Origin: RGIG995 sp045542115
Lineage (GTDB): Bacteria > Bacillota > Clostridia > Oscillospirales > UBA644
Reading direction: 5' to 3'
Assembly (NCBI GenBank): GCA_045542115.1
Contig: JAZQKK010000034.1
Location: forward strand, 1 to 47,985
DNA: 47,985 bases
Made by a program: the position numbers and the translations under genes. This document shows positions 16,631 to 25,683 of this stretch, in pieces; positions within the stretch are counted from its first letter, which is position 1, and every line of letters begins with the position of its first letter. The notes under the pieces are model-generated. The model was not told where the DNA came from and did not search any database. It saw only the letters and a program-made list of their open reading frames with translations.

Positions 16631-17761
16631 TTAGGGAAGAGACGACAGGTCAATCCGTTCAATCCGCACGCTTCCCGTCAGAACGGAAAGTTCGGGGGAA
16701 ACCAAAACTTTGGAAACTCCGGAAATAGGCTGCTGTATCACCACTTCGCCGGAAGCGTCCAAGACCTCTAACGTATTGGGGGTAAGGACGAAATAATACC
16801 CTTTCAGACACCCCAAAGAGAGTACCGAGTCATATTCCTTACAAAATTCTTCCGTTCCTTTTTCCGACAATCCTTGCACCGACACCGTGCCGGTCATCGT
16901 CCTGTAAGAAAGCAGGGTCCCCCAGGGGCTTTGCGAAAAGATTCCGGGCAGAGACTGGGTATAATTCAACGGTTGAGAAACGGCTTCTCCATCAAAATAA
17001 ACCACACCGGAAGCGGTCAGCATTTCCACGTCTCCGTTGTCTTTTTGTGTCAGGGCCAAGGGGAAGGTATCCGTCGCCGTCACCTGTCCTTCCGCTTCGG
17101 GCTTTTTATAATTAAACACCGTAAAAACCGTGTGAGTCTTTTCCCGGTCGGCAGAGACCGAGACTATCGTCAAACGGTTCTTTGCCGTAAAGAAAGCATC
17201 CACAAGATACGTATCGGAATTCCACCGGGAAAGGTCGGTCCCGGCGGTGTTGTACACGGTGACGCTTCCCTTGTATTCCGTGCGTTCCACGGCAAGGGCA
17301 AAATACCCGTCTTCGGTCACAGCCCCGTTGATGATGTCCCCTTGTTCCGTCCCGGAGCAGAGGACCCGAAAACTGTTCAACAGACTCCAAGACGTACCGC
17401 CCCGGTCAAAACAGAGCACGTACTTTCCGCAGACCTTCATTACCGGTTGTTTGTATTGCAATACGTGTTCGGAATAAATATTCCCGTCCACACCACAAAT
17501 TACAATGGAATTCGCCGTCAAAACCGCATACCCGTCCTGGAACAACTGCAAATCCACCGAATCTTCTTCGTCGTAATGAAGCACGTTGCCGGAACTACGC
17601 AGAGCGTGGATAACGTTAGAGCGAAGCCGCATCAACCGGTCCACGGTAAGATAAGACGAATTGATGATCAAAGCAACGGCAATATAGAGAATTAACGTAA
17701 TGACCAACGCTCCCCGGAACAGGTCCAGGCGACGGACGGTCTTTTTGGTTTCGGCGTTCAT
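16631..17761 (-). CDS. Membrane-anchored repeat protein, DUF5711-like
   Basis: The 376-residue protein has a short charged cytoplasmic N-terminus, one transmembrane segment (about residues 18-37, VITLILYIAVALIINSSY) and a long extracytoplasmic region of repeated short strands (GYAVLTANSIVICGVDGN, GYFALAVERTEYKGSVTVYN), as expected of a beta-propeller. It resembles DUF5711 proteins of Clostridia, whose function is unknown. I start at ATG 17761 because GGAG lies about 8 bases upstream; a GTG at 17770 overlaps that site. It lies between truA and cvpA on the same strand. Confidence 0.7.
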   Translation of the reverse strand: MNAETKKTVRRLDLFRGALVITLILYIAVALIINSSYLTVDRLMRLRSNVIHALRSSGNVLHYDEEDSVDLQLFQDGYAVLTANSIVICGVDGNIYSEHVLQYKQPVMKVCGKYVLCFDRGGTSWSLLNSFRVLCSGTEQGDIINGAVTEDGYFALAVERTEYKGSVTVYNTAGTDLSRWNSDTYLVDAFFTAKNRLTIVSVSADREKTHTVFTVFNYKKPEAEGQVTATDTFPLALTQKDNGDVEMLTASGVVYFDGEAVSQPLNYTQSLPGIFSQSPWGTLLSYRTMTGTVSVQGLSEKGTEEFCKEYDSVLSLGCLKGYYFVLTPNTLEVLDASGEVVIQQPISGVSKVLVSPELSVLTGSVRIERIDLSSLP

Positions 17762-17782
17762 TGCCGTCACTCCTTTCGTAAA

Positions 17783-18511
17783 TCAATATTCCACCCGGGA
17801 AAGATACAGCCCTTGGGCGGGGGCGGTCATTCCCGCTTGGGAACGGTCTTTTGCTTCTACGATCCTTCCGACTTCTTCGGGAGAATAGCGGCGGGGCACT
17901 TCCAATAGCGTCCCCACCATAATCCGGACCATATTATAAAGAAATCCGTCGGCAGAAACATAAAACAGAAGCGTATCTCCCTCGACTTCGAAATGGGCGT
18001 CATACACCGTTCGGGTGCAGTCTTCAATCTTACTTCCCGACGCCATAAAAGAACGAAAATCGTGGGTTCCGCAAAGATACGAGGCGGCTTTGTTCAAAGC
18101 CTGCAAATCGTATTCCCCCGGACGGTGCCATTCCCGGTCTTCTCCGAAGGGGGAACGGGTGGCGGCGGTGCGAATCCGATAGCAGTATTCCTTTTTTACT
18201 ACGCAATACCGGGCGTGAAAATCATCGTCCACTTCTTTGGCAGAGTGAACCGCAATATCCCGGGGCAGATTGGCGTTGAGGGCCGCAATCAACTTTTCAC
18301 AGGGAAGTGTCTTGGGCACAGAGAAAGATGCACAGAAATCCAAGGCGTGGACCCCGGAATCGGTGCGGCTGCATCCGGAGAATTCCGAGACCTCGCCGAA
18401 AATCCTTCGCAACGCGTCCATCACGCATTGCTGAACCGAAGGACCGTTTTTTTGGGTCTGCCAGCCGCAATAGGCCGTTCCGACGAAGGAAAGGCGGATG
18501 AGATATTTCAC
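17783..18511 (-). CDS. truA: tRNA pseudouridine(38-40) synthase TruA
   Basis: The 242-residue protein carries the catalytic aspartate in GCSRTDSGVHA (D51), FHARY and the C-terminal FLYNMVRIMVGTL, all typical of TruA. It converts uridines 38-40 in the anticodon arm of tRNAs. The start is GTG 18511, overlapping the ecfT stop as GTGA, with GAGGA upstream; the longer frame to 18664 lies inside ecfT. TruA directly after the ECF core genes is a common arrangement in Bacillota. Confidence 0.95.
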   Translation of the reverse strand: MKYLIRLSFVGTAYCGWQTQKNGPSVQQCVMDALRRIFGEVSEFSGCSRTDSGVHALDFCASFSVPKTLPCEKLIAALNANLPRDIAVHSAKEVDDDFHARYCVVKKEYCYRIRTAATRSPFGEDREWHRPGEYDLQALNKAASYLCGTHDFRSFMASGSKIEDCTRTVYDAHFEVEGDTLLFYVSADGFLYNMVRIMVGTLLEVPRRYSPEEVGRIVEAKDRSQAGMTAPAQGLYLSRVEY

Positions 18512-19332
18512 AGTCCGATTCCTCCCCACAACGGGATGCGGTTGAGAACTAACGTTCCTCCCAGCACGACAGCGCAGAACAAAAGTCCCCACAAATCCAC
18601 CCAGGAGAACCGGTATTCCACGTACCGGGTCCGAGACTTGGAATCGGTCTCGTAGCAGCGACATTCCATTGCCACCGCTAATTCTTCCGCCCGGCGAAAC
18701 GCCGAAACGAACAGGGGAATCAAAATCGGAATCATCGCTTTTGCCCGACGGACCAGACTGCCGCTTTCAAAGTCGGCACCCCGGGCCTTTTGGGCGTTGA
18801 TAATCTTTTCGGTCTCTTCCAAAAGAGTGGGAATAAATCGCAAAGCGATGGTCATCATCATTGCAAAATCGTGCACCGGCACGTGAAGATAGGACAGCGG
18901 AGACAACAGCCGCTCCAATCCTCCCGTCAGAAGCAAGGGGGAGGTGGTATAAGTCAACACCGACATTGTCAGCACCATCATCACGATGCGAACCACCATA
19001 AACAGGGCTTTGAAGATCCCTTCCCAAGAAATGGAAAACACCCAAAAACTGACGATAGGCTCTCCCTGGGAATAAAGCATATTGAGAAGGGCAGTAAAGA
19101 CCATAATAAACAGAAGCGGCTTTAATCCCCGAAGATAAAACTTCAAAGAAATTCCGGTCAGGGCTATCATCACCCCGGTGGCAACGGCAAGAAGCAGATA
19201 CGCTAAAATGGTCTGAGCCAAAAACAGCGTTACCACGTAAAGAATCATCAACAGAATCTTTCCGCGGGGATCCATCCGATGAAGAGGGGACGTCCCGGGG
19301 AAATACTGACCTAAGGTAATATCCCGTATCAT
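18508..19332 (-). CDS. ecfT: ECF transporter transmembrane subunit EcfT
   Basis: The 274-residue protein begins with YFPGTSPLHRMDPRGKILLMILY, typical of EcfT, and has about 5-6 hydrophobic segments. The coupling-helix signatures ARG (in NAQKARGADFESG) and its second counterpart MECRCYETD are present. EcfT connects the two ATPases to substrate-binding S components for vitamin or metal uptake. Its start overlaps the ecfA2 stop by 4 bases. Confidence 0.95.
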   Translation of the reverse strand: MIRDITLGQYFPGTSPLHRMDPRGKILLMILYVVTLFLAQTILAYLLLAVATGVMIALTGISLKFYLRGLKPLLFIMVFTALLNMLYSQGEPIVSFWVFSISWEGIFKALFMVVRIVMMVLTMSVLTYTTSPLLLTGGLERLLSPLSYLHVPVHDFAMMMTIALRFIPTLLEETEKIINAQKARGADFESGSLVRRAKAMIPILIPLFVSAFRRAEELAVAMECRCYETDSKSRTRYVEYRFSWVDLWGLLFCAVVLGGTLVLNRIPLWGGIGL

Positions 19333-20192
19333 TTCGCACCTCCCGTCAGAAGGTCGAGAGACCGAATGGCCTCTTCGGGAGACAACACGGAGGGAACGGT
19401 ATCATACCCTTTCTGTTTCAAGGTCAGAAAGACCCGGGTAATCTGGGGAACGTTCAATCCCATCGCAAGCAATTCTTCCCCCCGGGCAAAGACCGAGCGG
19501 GTATCGTCAAATATTTTCAGCGTTCCTTTTTCCAGCACCATCACACGACCGGCGTGGGTGGCAATGTCCTCCATACTGTGAGAAACCAAAATAACGGTGG
19601 CGGATTCTTCGTTCTGATAGGCTCGGATGTTTCCGAGAATCTCGTTACACCCCTTCGGGTCGAGACCGGCGGTGGGTTCGTCAAGAATGAGCACCCGGGG
19701 GCGCATCGCCAAAATTCCGGCAATGGCGACCCGGCGTTTTTGCCCTCCGGACAGTTCAAAGGGAGATTTATTCCTCAATTTATCGGAAAGACCGGTAAAA
19801 TGCATTGCTTCCTGCACCCGAAGTGCAATTTCTTCCGTACTTAACCCCATATTCCGAGGACCGAATGAAATATCTTTTTCCACGGTTTCTTCAAAGAGTT
19901 GATATTCGGGATACTGAAAAACAAGCCCCACGTTTGCCCGAAGACTGCGGCGGTCATACTTTTTGCCCCAAACATCTTCCTCCCGGAAATAAACCGTCCC
20001 GGAGGTAGGTTTCATCAGACCGTTCATCATCTGAATCAGAGTAGATTTGCCCGACCCCGTATGGCCGATGACGCCGATAAACTCATTTTCGTACAATTCA
20101 AAGGAAACGTGATTGACGGCGGTTTTTTCAAAAGGAGTTCCTGCTCCGTAAACCTGAACCAGGTCTTCCGCCCGAAGAATGGGAGTTTTCAT
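19329..20192 (-). CDS. ecfA2: ECF transporter ATP-binding protein EcfA2
   Basis: The 287-residue ATPase has Walker A GHTGSGKST, signature LSGGQKRRVAIAG, Walker B VLILDEPTAGLDP and the switch histidine in LVSHSMED. The Thr in GHTGSGKST and the N-terminal VYGAGTPFEKTAVNHVSFEL are typical of EcfA2 rather than EcfA1. I start at ATG 20192 (MKTPILRAEDL), with AAAGGAG upstream and a 4-base overlap with the ecfA1 stop; a longer frame to 20246 lies inside ecfA1. Confidence 0.95.
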   Translation of the reverse strand: MKTPILRAEDLVQVYGAGTPFEKTAVNHVSFELYENEFIGVIGHTGSGKSTLIQMMNGLMKPTSGTVYFREEDVWGKKYDRRSLRANVGLVFQYPEYQLFEETVEKDISFGPRNMGLSTEEIALRVQEAMHFTGLSDKLRNKSPFELSGGQKRRVAIAGILAMRPRVLILDEPTAGLDPKGCNEILGNIRAYQNEESATVILVSHSMEDIATHAGRVMVLEKGTLKIFDDTRSVFARGEELLAMGLNVPQITRVFLTLKQKGYDTVPSVLSPEEAIRSLDLLTGGAK

Positions 20193-21040
20193 ACGTTCTC
20201 CTTTCCGATGCGGCCGGCAAGCAGATCGTCTAAAACGGCGATACATTCTTCCTCGGTCAGAACGGCAAGGGGAACTTTATATCCCTCTTCCCGCAACAAA
20301 AACATCAATTCGGTACTTTGGGGAACGTTTAACCCCACACTCCACAAGAGACCTGCGTTTTGGAACACGTAATGGGGCGTTCCGTCCAACAAAACTTCCC
20401 CTTCGTTCATCACCACGATACGGTCCGCCTGGGCGGCCTCGTCCATAAAGTGGGTAATCAGAACGACGGTCATTCCTTCTCTGTGAAATTTATGCAATAC
20501 TTCCATCACTTCCGCCCGCCCTTTGGGGTCAAGCATCGCGGTGGGTTCGTCTAAAACTAAAATGTCGGGCCGCATCGCCAGGACACCGGCAATAGCGATT
20601 CGCTGTTTTTGCCCCCCGGAAAGTTTATAGGTGGCGTGGGTGGCGTAATGAGCCATATCCACCGCTTCGAGAGCTTCCTGGACCCGACGGTGCATTTCTT
20701 CGTGGGGGACCCCAAGATTTTCCAATGCGAAGGCGACGTCTTCTTCCACCACGGACGCGATGATCTGATTGTCCGGATTCTGAAAGACCATTCCCACCTT
20801 CCGGCGAATGGCGGCAAGGTCGGTGTCGTTTTTCACGTTCAGACCGCAGACGGTCAGATTCCCTTCGTCGGGAAGGCAAATGCCGTTGAGATGTTTGGCA
20901 AACGTGGATTTTCCACTTCCGTTATGACCGAGAATGGCAACGAACTCTCCCCGATTCACCGACAGGGAAACCTTCTTCAACACCGGTTCGGAATCGGCGG
21001 AATAGCGAAAAGACAAATTTTCAGCCTGAATGACTGTCAC
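20189..21040 (-). CDS. ecfA1: ECF transporter ATP-binding protein EcfA1
   Basis: The 283-residue ATPase has Walker A GHNGSGKST, signature LSGGQKQRIAIAG, Walker B ILVLDEPTAMLDP and the switch histidine in LITHFMDEA. GHNGSGKST and ALENLGVP are typical of EcfA1. I start at GTG 21040 because GAAAGGAGG lies just upstream; an in-frame TTG at 21073 would overlap the previous gene's stop region. With EcfA2 and EcfT it forms the shared energising module; no S component is encoded in this window. Confidence 0.94.
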   Translation of the reverse strand: MTVIQAENLSFRYSADSEPVLKKVSLSVNRGEFVAILGHNGSGKSTFAKHLNGICLPDEGNLTVCGLNVKNDTDLAAIRRKVGMVFQNPDNQIIASVVEEDVAFALENLGVPHEEMHRRVQEALEAVDMAHYATHATYKLSGGQKQRIAIAGVLAMRPDILVLDEPTAMLDPKGRAEVMEVLHKFHREGMTVVLITHFMDEAAQADRIVVMNEGEVLLDGTPHYVFQNAGLLWSVGLNVPQSTELMFLLREEGYKVPLAVLTEEECIAVLDDLLAGRIGKENV

Positions 21041-21076
21041 GGGATTTCCCCTCCTTTCGGGAATCGTATCCAAAAA

Positions 21077-21931
21077 TTATTTCGTCCAACGGGCCGTAGC
21101 TCCACAGGGCAGACAGTAACCGGTATCCCCGATGGGGAGTCCGATTTCGGATGCCGTAACCTGTCCGCCAAAGCGACGGGCTACGGTGCACCCCAGCATA
21201 TATTCCATACATCCGGCGGAAAGGCCGGTGGTATAAGAGTTCAAAATCAAGAATAGAGGGTCGTCGTTCAACACCTGAACGCACAGTTCCAAAAGACCGT
21301 ACAATTCGCTTTCCAGTTTCCACACCTCTCCGTCCGGGCCGCGTCCGTAGGAAGGGGGGTCCAAAATAAGACCGTCGTACCGTCTTCCCCGGCGAATCTC
21401 CCGCTGAACGAATTTCACACAGTCGTCCACGATATAGCGAATGGTGTCCAATCCGCAGGCTTGTGCATTTTCTTTTGCCCAGGCAACCATTCCTTTGGAA
21501 GCGTCCACGTGGCAGACCTTGGCGCCCTCTTTGGCACAGGCCACCGAGGCTCCGCCGGTGTAGGCGAACAGATTCAGCACTTGGGGTTGTTCCCGTCCGC
21601 TGTTCCGGATCTGCTCTCTGGCCCAATCCCAATTGACCGCCTGCTCCGGAAACAGGCCGGTATGCTTAAACGACATCGGCTTAATCTGGAAGGTCAGGTC
21701 TTTGTAGCCGATGTGGAACATCGGAATCTCCGCGCCGTTCCAATGGCCGCCGCCCGAAGAGGAACGGGAATAACTGGCGCTGGGGGCTTTCCACCCGGAA
21801 TGGTTCCGGGGAGTATTCCAAATAACCTGGGGGTCGGGGCGAACGAAGGTATGGTTCCCCCACCGTTCCAATTTTTCACCGCCCGAAGCATCGAGAACCT
21901 GAAAATCTTTCCAGCCGTCTGCGATCCACAT
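21077..21931 (-). CDS. Class I SAM-dependent methyltransferase, RlmI-like (PF10672 type)
   Basis: The 284-residue protein has motif I NLFAYTGGASVACA, the acidic motif VCHVDASKG, and the catalytic-region motif DPPSYGRGP, followed by LILNSYTTGLS. This set is that of the Methyltrans_SAM family related to 23S rRNA m5C1962 methyltransferase RlmI. It lacks the N-terminal PUA domain of true RlmI, so the target could differ. It is the first gene of the transcription unit that runs into ecfA1, 36 bases downstream. Confidence 0.85.
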   Translation of the reverse strand: MWIADGWKDFQVLDASGGEKLERWGNHTFVRPDPQVIWNTPRNHSGWKAPSASYSRSSSGGGHWNGAEIPMFHIGYKDLTFQIKPMSFKHTGLFPEQAVNWDWAREQIRNSGREQPQVLNLFAYTGGASVACAKEGAKVCHVDASKGMVAWAKENAQACGLDTIRYIVDDCVKFVQREIRRGRRYDGLILDPPSYGRGPDGEVWKLESELYGLLELCVQVLNDDPLFLILNSYTTGLSAGCMEYMLGCTVARRFGGQVTASEIGLPIGDTGYCLPCGATARWTK

Positions 21932-21972
21932 AGCCGTTCCTCCGTGTTAATAACTATAATAAATCATCGTAT

Positions 21973-22001
21973 ATTATATCACCAAAGCGTCCTTTCGTCA
22001 A
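21973..22001 (-). promoter_or_regulatory. Promoter of the methyltransferase-ecf-truA unit
   Basis: On the minus strand TTGACG (22001-21996) and TATAAT (21978-21973) are 17 bp apart. It is divergent from the HAD-trkAH promoter, and a small hairpin with a T6 tract lies between them near 22040-22066. Confidence 0.88.
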
Positions 22002-22082
22002 GGTTTCTTTCATAAAAGTCGGAAAAAAGCCGAAAAAGAATCAAAGATTCGTTTTTTATTCTTGTCTTTTTTGTAAAGACGG

Positions 22083-22111
22083 TTGCAAAATGTCCGGGGG
22101 TGTGTTATAAT
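22083..22111 (+). promoter_or_regulatory. Promoter of the HAD-trkA-trkH unit
   Basis: TTGCAA (22083-22088) and TATAAT (22106-22111) are 17 bp apart, with TG one base before the -10. AGGAGG follows, ahead of the ATG at 22142. Confidence 0.9.
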
Positions 22112-22141
22112 GAAAGGTACATAATTGCAAGGAGGACGAAT

Positions 22142-22810
22142 ATGCTGAACAATATTCGCGGAGCCGTTTTTGATATGGACGGCACACTGGTAGACTCTTT
22201 GTTTATCTGGGAAACCATTTGGGATGCCTTCGGTGCAAAATACAAAGCGGCCCCCTTCCGCCCCACAAAAGAAGACGACAAGGCGGTCCGCACGATGCTA
22301 TTAAAAGACGCGATGGAGTTTATCCACACCCGATACGATATGGGAGCCGACGGACAAGACTTGTTGGACACGGTAAACGAGGTCATTTCGGACTTTTACC
22401 AAAATCAGGTGCAGTTAAAAGACGGCGTTTTGGAATTTTTGGAATACTGTAAAGGGAAAAACCTCCCGATGTGCATTGCGTCTGCCTCGGACCGGGATAT
22501 CATTCTTACGGCAACCAATACCTGTGGGATTGCACACTACTTTTCGGAGATCCTCTCCTGCTCCGACATCGGAAAAGGGAAAGAAAAACCGGACATCTAC
22601 CTTTTGGCGGCGGAAAAATTGGGGATATCCCCCGAAGAGACTTGCGTATTCGAAGACTCTCTTACCGCAATCGCCACTGCCCATTCCATCGGAATGAAAA
22701 CCGTAGGGATCTACGACGAACACAACTACGGACAGGATGAAATCCAACGAATTGCAACCGTATACATCGCTCCGGGAGAAACCTTAAAAAAGTTGATTCC
22801 GGAAGCATAA
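22142..22810 (+). CDS. HAD-superfamily phosphatase, beta-phosphoglucomutase/phosphatase-like
   Basis: The 222-residue protein has HAD motif I DMDGTLVDS (D11 nucleophile, D13), motif II CIASASD, the motif III lysine in GKEKPDIYLLAAEKLG and motif IV VFEDSLTAIATA. The helical cap after motif I makes it a subfamily IA enzyme, which usually acts on sugar phosphates or other small phosphorylated metabolites. ATG 22142 follows AGGAGG; a longer frame to 22100 includes the promoter and is unlikely. It leads trkA by 21 bases. Confidence 0.9.
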   Translation: MLNNIRGAVFDMDGTLVDSLFIWETIWDAFGAKYKAAPFRPTKEDDKAVRTMLLKDAMEFIHTRYDMGADGQDLLDTVNEVISDFYQNQVQLKDGVLEFLEYCKGKNLPMCIASASDRDIILTATNTCGIAHYFSEILSCSDIGKGKEKPDIYLLAAEKLGISPEETCVFEDSLTAIATAHSIGMKTVGIYDEHNYGQDEIQRIATVYIAPGETLKKLIPEA

Positions 22811-22831
22811 TCAGGAAAGAGAGACTTCGGT

Positions 22832-24199
22832 ATGAAAATTATCGTGGTAGGATGCGGAAAAATCGGCACGGCGCTCATTGAACATCTGGCAGGGGAAGGA
22901 CACGACGTGGTGGCCATCGACAATTCCCCGGAAGTATTGGGAAACGTCACGAATATCTACGATGTGATCAGTGCTTGCGGAAATGGTACCGATTGGGACC
23001 TTTTGATGGAAGCGGATGCGCAGAACACGGACCTTTTCATCGCCGTAACCGGTTCCGATGAATTAAATATGCTCAGTTGCTTTATTGCAAAACGGATGGG
23101 GGCAAAGCATACCGTGGCCCGCATCCGCAATCCGGAGCATAACGACGGAAGTCTGCATTTTCTCCGGCAACAGTTGGAAATCTCTTTGGTCATCAATCCG
23201 GAGCAATTGGTCGCCCGAGAACTGTATAATATGCTCAAACTTCCCTCTGCCGCCCGCGTGGAGACCTTTTCCGGACGGGGGCTGGAAATGGTGGAACTGA
23301 AACTGAGAAGCCAATCGCCCTTTGACGGAATGAAACTGTCTGACCTTCGAAGAAAGTATCCTTACAAGTTTTTAATCTGTATGGTGCAACGGGGGGAAGA
23401 AGTTCACATCCCGGACGGAAACTTTGAATTGAAGAGCGGGGACAAAATCGGTCTTATTGCCACGCCGTCGGAAGTTTTAAAACTTTTGAAAGCCTTGGGA
23501 AATCTGCAAAAGCAAGCCCGCAACATTATGATTTTGGGAGCGAGCAATACCGCGTATTACCTCTCAAAAATGTTGATTGCGGGAGGAAACTCGGTAAAAA
23601 TCGTAGACAAAGACGAAGCCCGGTGCCGAAGATTTTCCGAGGAGTTACCTGATGCGGTAGTCATCCACGGAGACGGGGCACAACAAGAATTGCTGTTGGA
23701 GGAAGGTCTTTCCGGAATGGACGCCTTCGTTTCCCTGACGGGATTAGACGAACAGAACCTTCTTATCTCCTACTTTGCCCAATCCCGGAAAGTTTCCAAG
23801 GTTATTGCAAAAATTAACCGGGATGAATTTTCCGCGATGGCCGACCAGTTAGGATTGGACTCCACCGTCACCCCGAAAAACACCATCGCCAATATTTTGG
23901 TACGCTACGCCCGGGCCTTGGAAAATTCCCTGGAAAGCAGCGTGGAGACCTTGTATAAATTGGCCGGAGGAAAGGCGGAAGCCTTGGAGTTTACCGTTCA
24001 TACCGACGCCGCCGTCTGCAATATTCCTCTCAAAGATCTAGAACTGAAACCCAATATTCTGATCGCCGGCATTACCCGGGGTCGCAAAAGTATGATTCCC
24101 GTGGGGAGCGATGAGATCGTCGCCGGAGACAAGGTGTTGATTTTAGCATCGGGACACCGCATCAACAATCTCTCGGATATTTTGAGGAACTATCAATGA
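22832..24199 (+). CDS. trkA: Trk potassium uptake system, NAD-binding regulatory subunit TrkA
   Basis: The 455-residue protein is made of two tandem RCK units, each with a Rossmann NAD-binding domain and a TrkA-C domain. The first dinucleotide motif is GCGKIG (residues 7-12) with D30 as ribose-binding acid in VVAID. The second begins ILGASNTAYYLSKM near residue 230, with a GxSNxA variant. TrkA gates the TrkH channel in response to nucleotides. Its stop overlaps the trkH start (ATGA). Confidence 0.96.
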   Translation: MKIIVVGCGKIGTALIEHLAGEGHDVVAIDNSPEVLGNVTNIYDVISACGNGTDWDLLMEADAQNTDLFIAVTGSDELNMLSCFIAKRMGAKHTVARIRNPEHNDGSLHFLRQQLEISLVINPEQLVARELYNMLKLPSAARVETFSGRGLEMVELKLRSQSPFDGMKLSDLRRKYPYKFLICMVQRGEEVHIPDGNFELKSGDKIGLIATPSEVLKLLKALGNLQKQARNIMILGASNTAYYLSKMLIAGGNSVKIVDKDEARCRRFSEELPDAVVIHGDGAQQELLLEEGLSGMDAFVSLTGLDEQNLLISYFAQSRKVSKVIAKINRDEFSAMADQLGLDSTVTPKNTIANILVRYARALENSLESSVETLYKLAGGKAEALEFTVHTDAAVCNIPLKDLELKPNILIAGITRGRKSMIPVGSDEIVAGDKVLILASGHRINNLSDILRNYQ

Positions 24200-25638
24200 A
24201 TCGCAGAATGATATTAAACACCGTAGGGAAAATGGTGTTTGCGGAAGGGTTGCTTCTGTTTCTCCCCCTGGCAGTGGCTCTGTTTTACAAAGAATCCTGC
24301 GGTTGGTCTCTGTTGATCGCCGCCGCAATTGCATTGGCGTCGGGCGGACTGATGATCGGAATCTCTAAGCCGAGAACCCCCGTGATCTACGCCAAGGAAG
24401 GGTTCTTTATCGTCTCCGCATCCTGGATCCTGTTTTCCTTGATTGGGGCACTGCCCTTTACCCTCAGCGGAGAGATTTCCTCTTACGTAGACGCGGTTTT
24501 TGAAACGGTCAGCGGATTTACCACCACCGGGGCATCCATTCTGACCGACGTGGAAGCGATGAGCAAGGGGCTCTTGTTTTGGAGAAGTTTTACCCATTGG
24601 ATTGGCGGGATGGGAATCCTGGTCTTTGTGATGGCGATTCTTCCTAATATTTCCGAACGGTCCATCCACATTCTCCGGGCGGAAGTTCCGGGTCCGACCG
24701 TGGGAAAACTTGTACCAAGAATCAAAGATACCGCAAAAATTCTTTATATGATTTACATCGCAATGACGATGATTCAAATCGTTCTTCTCCTTTGCGGAGG
24801 GATGCCCGCTTTTGACAGTATCCTTCACGCCTTCGGAACTGCGGGTACGGGAGGATTTGGAACCAAGGCTGACAGTATCGGCGGTTATTCGCCTTATTTA
24901 CAATGGGTCATCACCGTATTTATGCTGTTGTTCGGTATTAACTTTAACATTTATTATCTGTTCCTCATCCACCGGTTTAAAGCGGCGTTAAAAAGTTCGG
25001 AATTGTGGGTATACTTTGGTATCGTTGCCGCGGCGGTCGTCTTGATTGCCTGGAACGTTTCCCCCCAATACGAAACTCTGTCCGAAACGGTACGGCATTC
25101 CGCATTCCAGGTATCGTCCATCATCACCACCACCGGATACGCCACCACGAACTTTGACCTGTGGCCGTCTTTTGCAAAAGGAATCCTTCTGATCTTGATG
25201 TTTGTCGGAGCCTGCGCCGGGTCTACGGGGGGCGGAATTAAAGTTTCCCGCATCATTCTCGTAACCAAACAGATTGGCAGAGAAATTCAAAAAATGCTCC
25301 ATCCCCGGTCGGTAAAATCCCTGAAATTTGAAGGGCGCCCCCTGGAAGAACAGACCCTGGTAGGGGTCAGTTCGTATTTGGGAATCTACCTTCTTTGCTT
25401 CGTGGCAATCTTCCTGATCATCTCTCTGGAACCCTTCGGGTTGGAAACCAACTTCTCAGCCGTGGCTGCGTGCTTTAACAACGTTGGCCCCGGGTTTGGA
25501 GGGGTAGGTCCTGCCGCAAATTTTGCAAACTATTCCAATCTGTCAAAAATCGTCCTTTCGGCGGCGATGTTGTTGGGGCGGTTGGAGATTTTCCCGTTGA
25601 TTATATTCTTCTCCCCCGGAGCGTGGCTGAAAAAGTAA
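24196..25638 (+). CDS. trkH: Trk potassium uptake channel subunit TrkH
   Basis: The 480-residue membrane protein has the four pore loops of the Trk/Ktr/HKT family: SGFTTTGAS, FGTAGTGGFGTK, ITTTGYATTNF and NNVGPGFGGVGP, each supplying a selectivity-filter glycine. It forms the potassium-conducting pore with TrkA as its cytoplasmic gate. The N-terminal two extra helices (compared with KtrB) favour TrkH. It ends with a short cytoplasmic tail. Confidence 0.96.
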   Translation: MNRRMILNTVGKMVFAEGLLLFLPLAVALFYKESCGWSLLIAAAIALASGGLMIGISKPRTPVIYAKEGFFIVSASWILFSLIGALPFTLSGEISSYVDAVFETVSGFTTTGASILTDVEAMSKGLLFWRSFTHWIGGMGILVFVMAILPNISERSIHILRAEVPGPTVGKLVPRIKDTAKILYMIYIAMTMIQIVLLLCGGMPAFDSILHAFGTAGTGGFGTKADSIGGYSPYLQWVITVFMLLFGINFNIYYLFLIHRFKAALKSSELWVYFGIVAAAVVLIAWNVSPQYETLSETVRHSAFQVSSIITTTGYATTNFDLWPSFAKGILLILMFVGACAGSTGGGIKVSRIILVTKQIGREIQKMLHPRSVKSLKFEGRPLEEQTLVGVSSYLGIYLLCFVAIFLIISLEPFGLETNFSAVAACFNNVGPGFGGVGPAANFANYSNLSKIVLSAAMLLGRLEIFPLIIFFSPGAWLKK

Positions 25639-25639
25639 A

Positions 25640-25680
25640 TAAAAATAGCGGAGAGCAGTGTCACAACTGCTCTCCGTAAT
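25640..25680 (-). terminator. Terminator between trkH and the malQ-PHP unit
   Basis: An 11-bp perfect stem (25649-25659 with 25666-25676) lies between the convergent genes. The T-rich tail (CTATTTTTATTT) is on the minus strand, so it mainly ends the PHP gene; the plus strand has only a weak tail. Confidence 0.8.
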
Positions 25681-25683
25681 CGT

